The notes: generated by a model not told the origin, from the sequence alone. DNA of 5,866 nt from an uncultured Microcoleaceae cyanobacterium (GCA_938083405.1 CALKCV010000523.1:1-5866), one strand, 5' to 3'. Shown: positions 1-5,803, counted from the stretch's first letter. Numbers and translations: made by a program.

Positions 1-539
1 GAGAAGTGGAAGGATTTACGGGAAATCCGGCACCGTTGTTGCTGTTCGAACCAGGGGCTTATAAGTTTAATGGAATAGAAGTGCAGGGGATTAGCACTGA
101 TAAAGATAGAGAAGGGGGACGGAGGTTTGGGACGAACGTTGCTTGGGTGTGGAAGCAGGCGGGAATTAAAATCGTGCATTTGGGAGGTCTTGCCAGCGCG
201 ATCGATATCGAACAAAAGATCTCGATCGGCCGTCCGGATCTCGCGTTAATTCCCGTGGGCGGCGGTCCGAAAGCTTATACTCCCCAAGAAGCAAAAGATG
301 CTTTAAAAATGCTGAATCCAAAGATAACTATTCCGACCCATTATCGCACGGAGGCGGCGGACCCGGCAACCTGCGATATCGCGGCGGTGGATGAGTTTCT
401 GACTTTAGTTGATGGCATCCCAGTGAGGAATGCAGGTGGGGATACGATCGCTTTAAGTCCGACAGATTTACCGAACGAGGGTTCGGTTATCGAGGTTTTG
501 AGTTACAATTTTGGCGACGGCGTTTCCGCCCAACAATAA
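1..539 (+). CDS. MBL-fold metallo-hydrolase, UlaG-like/Lactamase_B_3 type (5' partial, degenerate active site)
   Basis: The reading frame is open at the left edge, so this is the C-terminal part of a longer protein. The GTG at base 6 is probably internal, because family members carry an N-terminal beta-strand region and an HxHxDH motif that would lie upstream. Numbering from that GTG, the visible part resembles the second half of UlaG-like proteins: a GIEV strand near residue 23, GTNVAWVW near 42, KIVHLGGL at 55-62, RPDLALIPVGGG at 76-87 and IPTHYRT at 109-115. In ordinary members the equivalents are a His-Asp after the GI strand and HLGDLG. Here these read STDKD and HLGGLA, so a His and the bridging Asp appear to be missing, while His112 is kept. 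Catalysis is therefore doubtful. The last 30 or so residues are low in recognisable motifs. The gene looks GC-richer than the sugar operon to its right and is probably unrelated to it. The fold is fairly sure; the substrate is unknown. Confidence 0.8.
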   Translation, partial: EVEGFTGNPAPLLLFEPGAYKFNGIEVQGISTDKDREGGRRFGTNVAWVWKQAGIKIVHLGGLASAIDIEQKISIGRPDLALIPVGGGPKAYTPQEAKDALKMLNPKITIPTHYRTEAADPATCDIAAVDEFLTLVDGIPVRNAGGDTIALSPTDLPNEGSVIEVLSYNFGDGVSAQQ

Positions 540-574
540 AGTTTGGTTTGGGGCGATCGTCAAAAATGGGGTAA

Positions 575-603
575 TTGGCGCATTAACCTTGTAGAGTTAA
601 GAT
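575..603 (+). promoter_or_regulatory. candidate sigma-70-type promoter ahead of the small ORF
   Basis: TTGGCG (575-580) and TAAGAT (598-603) each match the -35 and -10 consensus at four of six positions and are 17 bases apart. Initiation would fall about 15 bases before the ATG at 625. This is by-eye matching only, in an AT-rich spacer where chance matches are common. Confidence 0.3.
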
Positions 604-624
604 CGTCCAGGTTTCTTTTACGCG

Positions 625-759
625 ATGGAGACTTTTAAAGAGTATCAAGAGTTAAATAAGATGTGGAAGCTCGCTCAAGCATCTTGGAGGATTTGGGAAG
701 AGAATATCGAAGCGAAAAACTTGAATTTATCCTTAAAAAAGAACAGAAAACAACTTTAA
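625..759 (+). CDS. possible small hypothetical protein, 44 aa
   Basis: An ATG at 625 opens 44 codons ending in TAA at 757-759. The frame is closed by a TAA at 598-600 with no other ATG, GTG or TTG start between, so 625 is the only full-length start. The product is charged and probably helical. It begins METFKEYQEL, has three tryptophans (residues 14, 21 and 24), a run of acidic residues near 25-29 and a basic tail (KKNRKQL). There is no signal peptide or membrane segment. A candidate promoter lies just upstream (575-603), but there is no convincing ribosome site, only CAGG about 14 bases before the ATG. I do not recognise the family. It could be a real small protein, the remnant of a longer gene, or a chance ORF. 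Confidence 0.35.
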   Translation: METFKEYQELNKMWKLAQASWRIWEENIEAKNLNLSLKKNRKQL

Positions 760-760
760 T

Positions 761-777
761 ATCGCTGGTAAAGCGAT
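761..777. repeat. small inverted repeat (6-bp stem, 5-base loop)
   Basis: ATCGCT (761-766) and AGCGAT (772-777) are perfect inverted copies separated by GGTAA. The repeat starts one base after the stop codon of the small ORF. No T-tract follows, so it is a poor terminator candidate; it could be a weak hairpin or chance. Confidence 0.35.
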
Positions 778-790
778 CAGGTTTAGAGAT

Positions 791-824
791 TTGACAGATG
801 GCAATTAGTTGAGTTATCTGTCAA
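791..824. promoter_or_regulatory. perfect 9-bp inverted repeat upstream of the sugar operon (operator or hairpin)
   Basis: TTGACAGAT (791-799) is matched exactly by its reverse complement ATCTGTCAA (816-824). In RNA the stem can lengthen to 12 pairs with two G-U pairs and G-C at 802/813, leaving a 10-base loop, and a T-rich stretch (825-831) follows. The left arm contains a consensus -35 hexamer, TTGACA. The best -10 at suitable spacing (TATCTG, 815-820) is weak. The element ends 41 bases before the first operon gene. It could be a repressor or activator site over a promoter, a 5'-leader hairpin, or an intrinsic terminator for upstream transcription. The inverted repeat is certain; its role is not. 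Confidence 0.5.
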
Positions 825-851
825 TTATTTTCGTTAACTTGAATACAATTT

Positions 852-855
852 AGGA
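852..855 (+). promoter_or_regulatory. probable ribosome binding site of the RfbH-type gene
   Basis: AGGA lies 10 bases before the ATG at 866, a slightly long but usable spacing, and supports that start. A TACAAT (844-849) resembling a -10 box lies directly upstream, but transcription from it would start after this site and leave only about 10 bases of leader. Confidence 0.45.
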
Positions 856-865
856 AACGCAAACT

Positions 866-2185
866 ATGGAAGCTGAGAACCTCAAAGGACAAATTTTAGA
901 ATTAGTAAAAAAATATTACCAAACGGCTCATCAAAAGTCTGGTTTTGAACCAGGTAAAAGTCGAATTAATTACTCAGGAAGAGTTTATGACCATCAAGAA
1001 TTGGTTAATTTAGTAGATTCTTCCCTAGATTTTTGGTTGACCGCAGGGCCTTATGGAAACAAGTTTGAGTCTAAAATGCGCGATTTTTTCAGCAGTAAAG
1101 ACTTTTCGCTTGTCAATTCTGGTTCGTCGGCCAATCGATTGATGGTAAGCACTATTTGTTCCCCCGAACTAAAATCCCAAAAGGATGCTCAGTTACAACC
1201 TTTAGAACCAGGCGATGAAGTCATTACTCCGGCTGTAACCTTTCCCACCACTTTAGCCCCGATTATTCAAAATCGCTTAATACCTGTTTTTGTGGATTGC
1301 GAAGTGGGCACATACAACATTAATCCCTATCTGATTGAGGATGCCGTTGGACCCAGGACAAAAGCTATTTTTATTCCTCATACTGTTGGTAATCCTTGTA
1401 ACATGGAGATTATTATGGATGTAGCCCAACGTCACAATCTCTGGGTATTAGAAGATAGCTGCGATGCTTTAGGGGCAACTTTTGATGGTAGTTTGGTTGG
1501 TACTTTTGGACAAATGGCATCCTTGAGCTTTTATCCAGCGCATCACATGACAATGGGTGAAGGGGGAGGCGTTGTTATTAACGAAGGTCGTCTGAAAAAA
1601 ACGGTGCGCTCTTTACGGGACTGGGGCCGAAGTTGCTGGTGTCCTCCAGGAGTATCTGATAGTTGTGGCAAAAGGTTTAATTGGGAATTGGGCGAACTAC
1701 CGTTTGGGTACGACCATAAGTACATTTATTCCAACATTGGCTATAACTTGAAAGTTACTGATATGCAGGCTGCTATTGGTACGGCCCAAATAGAGAAGCT
1801 TCCACAGTTCGTTGAGAAAAGGCGTCACAATTTTTGGCGGCTGTTTGAAGGCTTAAAACCTCTCCAAGAATACCTAATTTTACCCAAAATTGATTCTAGG
1901 GCTAACCCTTCACCATATGCTTTTCCTGTTACTCTGAAGGAAGGAATAAACCGTCGATCGCTCGTTCAACACTTGGAGGCTCACCAGATTGAAACTAGAT
2001 TAGTTTTTGGGGGGAATATACTCAAACAACCTGGATTCATGAATATCGAACGTAGAGTTAGCGGCACTTTAGAAGAATCAGATGCAATTATGAATCGCAC
2101 GCTTTTTACTGGTGTTTTTCCTGGATTAACTGATGAAATGATAGATTATGTCATCGATCGGTTTACTGTTTTCTTCAAAAAATAG
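866..2185 (+). CDS. rfbH: RfbH/DdhC-type CDP-4-keto-6-deoxy-D-glucose-3-dehydrase (E1), PMP and [2Fe-2S] enzyme
   Basis: This is a DegT/DnrJ/EryC1/StrS-fold protein of 439 residues, near the usual length for E1 of 3,6-dideoxyhexose synthesis. E1 removes the C3 hydroxyl from a 4-keto nucleotide sugar. The Lys that would hold PLP in aminotransferases is replaced by His226 in SFYPAHHMTMGEGG, the mark of the dehydrase branch. Asp197 in LEDSCD should bind the pyridine nitrogen. Cysteines 199, 257, 259 and 267 have spacing C-x57-C-x1-C-x7-C, the [2Fe-2S] pattern I recall for Yersinia E1, so this is the iron-sulfur RfbH type rather than the cluster-free ColD type. SGSSANRL (85-92) is the usual phosphate-binding region. 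No disruption is seen. The known partner E3 (a ferredoxin-type reductase) is absent from the window. It is first in a four-gene operon, 38 bases before the next start. The enzyme class is very secure; whether the substrate is CDP-linked is inference. Confidence 0.93.
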   Translation: MEAENLKGQILELVKKYYQTAHQKSGFEPGKSRINYSGRVYDHQELVNLVDSSLDFWLTAGPYGNKFESKMRDFFSSKDFSLVNSGSSANRLMVSTICSPELKSQKDAQLQPLEPGDEVITPAVTFPTTLAPIIQNRLIPVFVDCEVGTYNINPYLIEDAVGPRTKAIFIPHTVGNPCNMEIIMDVAQRHNLWVLEDSCDALGATFDGSLVGTFGQMASLSFYPAHHMTMGEGGGVVINEGRLKKTVRSLRDWGRSCWCPPGVSDSCGKRFNWELGELPFGYDHKYIYSNIGYNLKVTDMQAAIGTAQIEKLPQFVEKRRHNFWRLFEGLKPLQEYLILPKIDSRANPSPYAFPVTLKEGINRRSLVQHLEAHQIETRLVFGGNILKQPGFMNIERRVSGTLEESDAIMNRTLFTGVFPGLTDEMIDYVIDRFTVFFKK

Positions 2186-2223
2186 TGCGTTAACTCGTTA
2201 GTCATTCTTTTGTCATCTAAATA

Positions 2224-3336
2224 ATGGTAAATACTGCCCAAACTGTTGTCGAGCAAGATTTAGAGTACATCTGCACTAACCTGAAAGAAGAGATGTCTTG
2301 CTTGGCAGGAAAAAAAATGTTGATAACCGGGGGTGCAGGTTTTTTAGGTTATTACTTGATTCAATCGGCTTTATTCTGGAATCAGTCTGTAGAAAAGTCT
2401 CGCAAAATAGATTTGACAGCGTACGACAATTACATCCGTGGCGTACCCAGTTGGTTAACCGATCTAGAACGAAGCAGTTTTACTTTAGTCAAGCACGATG
2501 TTACCAAACCGCTGCCTAGTAATATTGATGATTTTCAGTACATAATTCACGCAGCGTCAATAGCTTCTCCTACTTACTACCGTCAGTATCCTATTGAAAC
2601 TATGGATGCTAATGTCAATGGGCTAAGGTTTTTGTTGGAATATTGCGAACGACAAACGCGGAAGCCTCAACCAGTGGAAGGTTTCCTCTTTTATTCGACT
2701 AGCGAAATTTACGGCGACCCCACTCCAGAAAATATTCCTACCCCGGAAACCTACAGAGGAAATGTTTCTACTACTGGTCCGAGGGCTTGTTATGATGAAT
2801 CTAAACGCTATGGTGAAACTCTGTGCGTCAATTTTGCGCGGCAGTACAATTTGCCTATTAAAATAGCCCGTCCCTTTAATAATTATGGTCCTGGGTTAAA
2901 AATTACTGATAAAAGGGTAATTCCAGATTTCGCTGGCGATATCCTGGCGGGTAAGGATATTGTGATGCTTTCTGATGGTTCTCCCACTAGGACTTTTTGT
3001 TATGTCGCTGACGCAATTGTTGGCTACTACAAGATTTTAACTAAGGGTAAGCAAGGAGAAGCTTACAACATCGGTGTGGAAAAACCAGAAATTTCTATGC
3101 TCGATTTGGCAAATAAAATTGTGGGGCTAGCAGGGGATTTATTCAATTATTCTGGTAAAGTTGTTCGTCAAGCTAGTGCCGACCAAAATTACTTGGTTGA
3201 TAACCCTAACCGTCGTTGTCCTGTCATTGCTAAAGCTAGAAACGATTTGGGATACAATCCTGGTATCTCTCTGGATGAAGGACTAAAAAGGTCGTTGATC
3301 TGGTATCAGGGTAATTCAGAGGCACCGGAGGCATAA
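2224..3336 (+). CDS. extended SDR, UDP-glucuronate decarboxylase-like (UXS-like)
   Basis: This is a 370-residue extended short-chain dehydrogenase/reductase. Its NAD-binding GxxGxxG lies at residues 36-42 (GGAGFLG), followed by YDNYIRG (67-73), HAASIASP (109-116), STSEIYGDP (158-166), Tyr190 and Lys194 in CYDESKR, ARPFNNYGPG (215-224), SPTRTF (253-258) and NRRCP (329-333). The Ser/Thr-x-Glu in STSEIYG, GNV followed by CYDESKR, and the late Arg-Arg-x-Pro match UXS and the ArnA decarboxylase, which decarboxylate UDP-glucuronate through a 4-keto intermediate. The UDP-glucose dehydrogenase gene starts at the very next base, supporting this. About 30 residues precede the Rossmann motif. ATG 2224 has no Shine-Dalgarno site; internal ATGs at 2293 and 2317 are alternatives, but the longer helical N-terminus fits my memory of relatives. 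The substitution YYL for the usual SHL after GGAGFLG suggests a side branch. It could release UDP-4-ketopentose, make UDP-xylose, or be an epimerase/dehydratase. Confidence 0.82.
   Translation: MVNTAQTVVEQDLEYICTNLKEEMSCLAGKKMLITGGAGFLGYYLIQSALFWNQSVEKSRKIDLTAYDNYIRGVPSWLTDLERSSFTLVKHDVTKPLPSNIDDFQYIIHAASIASPTYYRQYPIETMDANVNGLRFLLEYCERQTRKPQPVEGFLFYSTSEIYGDPTPENIPTPETYRGNVSTTGPRACYDESKRYGETLCVNFARQYNLPIKIARPFNNYGPGLKITDKRVIPDFAGDILAGKDIVMLSDGSPTRTFCYVADAIVGYYKILTKGKQGEAYNIGVEKPEISMLDLANKIVGLAGDLFNYSGKVVRQASADQNYLVDNPNRRCPVIAKARNDLGYNPGISLDEGLKRSLIWYQGNSEAPEA
3327..3331 (+). promoter_or_regulatory. Shine-Dalgarno site of the UDP-glucose dehydrogenase gene, inside the preceding gene
   Basis: GGAGG lies 5 bases before the ATG at 3337 and within the last codons of the SDR gene, whose TAA abuts that ATG. 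This strongest ribosome site in the operon fixes the start and suggests translational coupling of the two genes. Confidence 0.75.
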
Positions 3337-4674
3337 ATGAAAGTTTCTACGATCGGCACGGGATATGTAGGCCTAGTATCTGGAGTTTGCCTGGCAGAAA
3401 AGGGGCATTCGGTTATTTGTGTGGATATTGACCGAGATAAGGTTAATTTAATCAATCGGGGCATTCCGCCAATATATGAGAAGGGTCTAAAGGAGTTGTT
3501 GGCAAAAAATGTTGGTACTGCCTTAAAAGCTACAACTGACCTGGAGCAAGCAGTACGAGAAACAGATATTTCCATCGTTGCTGTTGGGACGCCTTTTGAT
3601 GGCCAGGAAATTGACTTGCGTTATGTCAAGCAAGTCTCTTATGAAATAGGAAAAGCTTTGAGGGCTAAAAATTCTTATCATTTAGTTGTCGTCAAAAGTA
3701 CGGTCGTGCCAGGTACTACTGAAACTGTGGTGTTACCCATACTGGAGGATGCTTCTGGCAAAAAAGCAGGGGTTAATTTTGGGGTGGGCATGAATCCTGA
3801 ATTTTTGAGGGAGGGCGAAGCTATTGAAGATTTTATGCATCCAGATAGAATTGTTTTAGGTGGAATTGATGCTCGAAGCATTGGCTTGTTGGAGGACTTG
3901 TACCGAGTCTTTGAAAACGCGGATAAGTTAACTACAAATTGCACTACTGCTGAAACGATCAAGTACGCTGCTAATTCTTTACTAGCTACTATGATTTCCT
4001 TTTCTAACGAAATAGGCAATCTTTGCAGTGCTGTTGGCGGTGTTGATGTCGTTGAGGTGATGCAAGGCGTTCATCTCGATAAACGCTTTAGTCCATTTAC
4101 GGCTAGTGGCGATCGCATTACTCCTGGCTTTCTGAGCTACTTGGAAGCCGGCTGTGGTTTTGGTGGTAGTTGCTTGCCTAAAGATTTGAAGGCTTTAACT
4201 GCTTATGCTCGCAAACTGGGCGATCGGATGGAAATTCTGGAGGCTGCGATTAGAGTCAATGTTGCTCAACCTCAGAAGGTTGTGGATTTGTTGAAAAAGC
4301 ATTTTCCGAAGATTGAGGGCATAAGGGTCAGTGTTTTGGGTATAGCCTTTAAACCGGGCACCGATGACATCCGAGAGTCTCCAGCGATTTCTGTTATTGA
4401 ATCTCTGTTAAGTCAAGGGGCCATAGTTAAGCTCTATGACCCTTATGCTCAAAAGGAGGCCCAAAAGTATTTCAGCCAAAATAAATTGCTATTTTGCAAC
4501 GATCTAACCGATGCTTTAGATGGTGTAGAGGCAGCGATAATCATCACTCGGTGGTCTGAGTTTGAGGCTATCCCAAGGTTATTAGCCGATCGGGAGAATC
4601 CACCAATTGTAGTTGATGGACGACGAATGTTGGATAAACACAGCGTTTCTATTTATGAGGGAATAGGCTTGTAA
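3337..4674 (+). CDS. ugd: UDP-glucose 6-dehydrogenase (UDP-glucose/GDP-mannose dehydrogenase family)
   Basis: This enzyme oxidises UDP-glucose to UDP-glucuronate with two NAD+. At 445 residues it has the usual length and all three domains. The N-terminal Rossmann motif is GTGYVG (7-12), with Asp30 at the end of the second strand for NAD ribose. NPEFLREG follows at 153-160, then the central helix with Lys209 in ETIKYAANS. The catalytic Cys279 is in GFGGSCLPKD (274-283), and the C-terminal domain has AFKPGTDDIRESP (337-349) and YDPY (367-370). The stretch between LDKR (247-250) and the Cys motif is about 14 residues longer than in TuaD-like enzymes as I recall them, and the motif reads SCL rather than SCF, marking a subfamily. 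Start ATG 3337 follows the previous stop with no gap and a good GGAGG. UDP-glucose is the likeliest substrate; a related hexose (e.g. UDP-GlcNAc or GDP-mannose) is less likely. The decarboxylase-like neighbour would use its product. Confidence 0.9.
   Translation: MKVSTIGTGYVGLVSGVCLAEKGHSVICVDIDRDKVNLINRGIPPIYEKGLKELLAKNVGTALKATTDLEQAVRETDISIVAVGTPFDGQEIDLRYVKQVSYEIGKALRAKNSYHLVVVKSTVVPGTTETVVLPILEDASGKKAGVNFGVGMNPEFLREGEAIEDFMHPDRIVLGGIDARSIGLLEDLYRVFENADKLTTNCTTAETIKYAANSLLATMISFSNEIGNLCSAVGGVDVVEVMQGVHLDKRFSPFTASGDRITPGFLSYLEAGCGFGGSCLPKDLKALTAYARKLGDRMEILEAAIRVNVAQPQKVVDLLKKHFPKIEGIRVSVLGIAFKPGTDDIRESPAISVIESLLSQGAIVKLYDPYAQKEAQKYFSQNKLLFCNDLTDALDGVEAAIIITRWSEFEAIPRLLADRENPPIVVDGRRMLDKHSVSIYEGIGL
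4109..4116. repeat. HIP1 octamer
   Basis: GCGATCGC, the highly iterated palindrome of cyanobacterial genomes, occurs in full here inside the dehydrogenase gene. GCGATCG or CGATCG cores recur elsewhere (near 198, 445, 553, 1955, 4219, 4769 and 5132). It is a lineage marker rather than a local functional site. Confidence 0.85.
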
Positions 4675-4693
4675 AAGTCAAAATATTGAACCC

Positions 4694-5608
4694 ATGAGAC
4701 AAACAATTTTGGTTACTGGGGCCACAGGATTTGTGGGAAGTCATTTGGTTAGGCAACTCCTGAATAAAGGCGATCGAGTTATTATTCTCAAGCGTAGTTT
4801 TTCTGACACTAGAAGGATTGAGGATTGCCTGTCCCAGATAACTGCTTATGACATAGATCGGTGCAACATAGAAAAGCCGTTTCAAGATTTTGAAAAAATT
4901 GATGCAGTAGTTCACACGGCAACGGCTACTGGTCGCCGTCAAGAGAGTCTTATAGAAATATTTGAGGCTAATACTGCATTTCCTTTAAGTTTGTTAAAGG
5001 CAGCTAAGGATTACCAGACCAAAACTTTTATTAACACGGATACTTATGTTAATAAAAGCAAGGTATTATATGAAGGATTAGAGAGCTACTCTCTTTCAAA
5101 AAAGCATTTCCAGCAGTGGGGAAAACAAATTGCGATCGTCGATCGAATAGAGTTTTTCAATGTTAGATTAGAATACGTTTTCGGTCCGGGAGATCATCGT
5201 AACAAACTAATATCTTACGCGAGCCAGCAGTTTTTAAGCAATGCCTCTGAGTTACAGTTTACTTCTGGGGAACAGCAACGAGATTTTATTCATGTTGAGG
5301 ATGTAGTTTTGGCGTATCTTTTGCTGCTGGAAAAAGAATCCGATCCGTCGCAATATTATCAAGAATATGAGGTGGGAACCGGTAAAGCAACTTCATTGCG
5401 ACAACTACTAGAAATGCTGAAAGAATTGATGCAAGTTCGAACGGAATTAAAATTTGGTTCTTTACCTCAACGTCAGGGTGAAATTATGTTTTCTCAGGCG
5501 GACACTAAAGCTATTGAAGCAATTGGTTGGCATCCAGCTAAAAGTTTAAAAGAACGTTTGATGGAAACTATTGAAGGCGAAAAAAGACTCAAAGAGCAAG
5601 GGGGCTGA
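4694..5608 (+). CDS. NAD(P)-dependent SDR, RfbJ-like (CDP-abequose synthase-like 4-ketosugar reductase)
   Basis: This is a 304-residue extended SDR. It has GATGFVG (9-15) for the nucleotide, HTATATGR (74-81), Thr115 in FINTDTY and the catalytic pair Tyr132/Lys136 in YSLSKKHF. The second half carries NVRLEYVFGPGD (156-167), RNK (169-171), TSGEQQRDFIHVEDVV (190-205), EYEVGTG (224-230) and GEIMFS (262-267). From memory, NTD with a TKRHF-like motif, RLEHVYGPGD, TGEQIRDFI, YQVGTG and EIMFS occur in the same order in Salmonella RfbJ, which reduces CDP-4-keto-3,6-dideoxyglucose to CDP-abequose. Co-occurrence with RfbH fits, as RfbJ acts right after the E1/E3 step. Stereochemistry at C4 (abequose or paratose type) cannot be read from the sequence. 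The start lies 19 bases after the previous stop; no Shine-Dalgarno is visible, but the first codons run straight into the Rossmann strand. It is the last operon gene; a repeat-rich, non-coding tail follows. Confidence 0.82.
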   Translation: MRQTILVTGATGFVGSHLVRQLLNKGDRVIILKRSFSDTRRIEDCLSQITAYDIDRCNIEKPFQDFEKIDAVVHTATATGRRQESLIEIFEANTAFPLSLLKAAKDYQTKTFINTDTYVNKSKVLYEGLESYSLSKKHFQQWGKQIAIVDRIEFFNVRLEYVFGPGDHRNKLISYASQQFLSNASELQFTSGEQQRDFIHVEDVVLAYLLLLEKESDPSQYYQEYEVGTGKATSLRQLLEMLKELMQVRTELKFGSLPQRQGEIMFSQADTKAIEAIGWHPAKSLKERLMETIEGEKRLKEQGG

Positions 5609-5629
5609 GGCCATCGCTATTTGTAACCA

Positions 5630-5649
5630 AATTGCTGGTAAAATACTAC
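5630..5649. repeat. direct repeat, copy 1 (20 bases)
   Basis: AATTGCTGGTAAAATACTAC matches copy 2 at 5830-5849 at 18 of 20 positions; the two differences are transitions. The copies start exactly 200 bases apart and flank the hairpin cluster after the operon. Confidence 0.6.
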
Positions 5650-5678
5650 TAGCGCCACGCAGCTAAAATTGTCGGTCA

Positions 5679-5711
5679 AGAAACCCGGTTTTTTGAAAAA
5701 ACCGGGTTTCT
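5679..5711. terminator. 33-base perfect palindrome (16-bp arms), possible operon terminator or dispersed repeat
   Basis: The left arm 5679-5694 begins AGAAACCCGG and ends in six T; the right arm 5696-5711 is its exact reverse complement, with a single G at the centre (5695). RNA from either strand would form a strong GC-core hairpin about 70 bases after the last operon stop. The run of U lies inside the stem rather than after it, so it is not a textbook intrinsic terminator, though it could act in both directions. Closely similar AGAAACCCGG palindromes are, to my knowledge, dispersed many times in Oscillatoriales genomes, so it may simply be one of those repeats. Confidence 0.6.
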
Positions 5712-5750
5712 GAGATACCTTAAGTAACAGCGCAAAATTAATTGCATACC

Positions 5751-5772
5751 GAACAGACATGCCGGTCTGTTC
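5751..5772. repeat. GAACAGAC inverted repeat, copy 1
   Basis: GAACAGAC (5751-5758) and GTCTGTTC (5765-5772) form a perfect 8-bp stem around a 6-base centre. TAC follows the right arm (5773-5775... read as TAC after TTC), as it also does after copy 2 at 5804-5824, marking both as one family. Confidence 0.65.
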
Positions 5773-5803
5773 TACTCAAAAGAGGCTTTGGGAAACAGCA
5801 ATG

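Noticed and set aside
844..849. TACAAT as the -10 box of the operon
   Set aside because: It matches five of six bases, but there is no good -35 at 16-18 bases, and transcription would begin after the Shine-Dalgarno site.
1543..1725. 60-codon minus-strand ORF inside the RfbH-type gene
   Set aside because: It lies wholly within a strongly supported gene, has no recognisable motif and no ribosome site.
2186..2223. Terminator or promoter between the first two operon genes
   Set aside because: The 38-base gap shows no stem with T-tract and no convincing -35/-10 pair; read as an intra-operon gap.
2298..2519. 73-codon plus-strand ORF inside the SDR gene
   Set aside because: It is an out-of-frame shadow of the Rossmann region; the other frame has all SDR motifs.
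3306..3575. 89-codon minus-strand ORF across the SDR/Ugd junction
   Set aside because: It is antisense to two well-supported genes and has no domain-like features.
3678..4019. 113-codon minus-strand ORF inside the Ugd gene
   Set aside because: It is antisense to conserved Ugd motifs; its composition looks like a codon shadow.
4649..4942. 97-codon minus-strand ORF over the start of the RfbJ-like gene
   Set aside because: It is antisense to the Rossmann motif of a supported gene and has no start signals.
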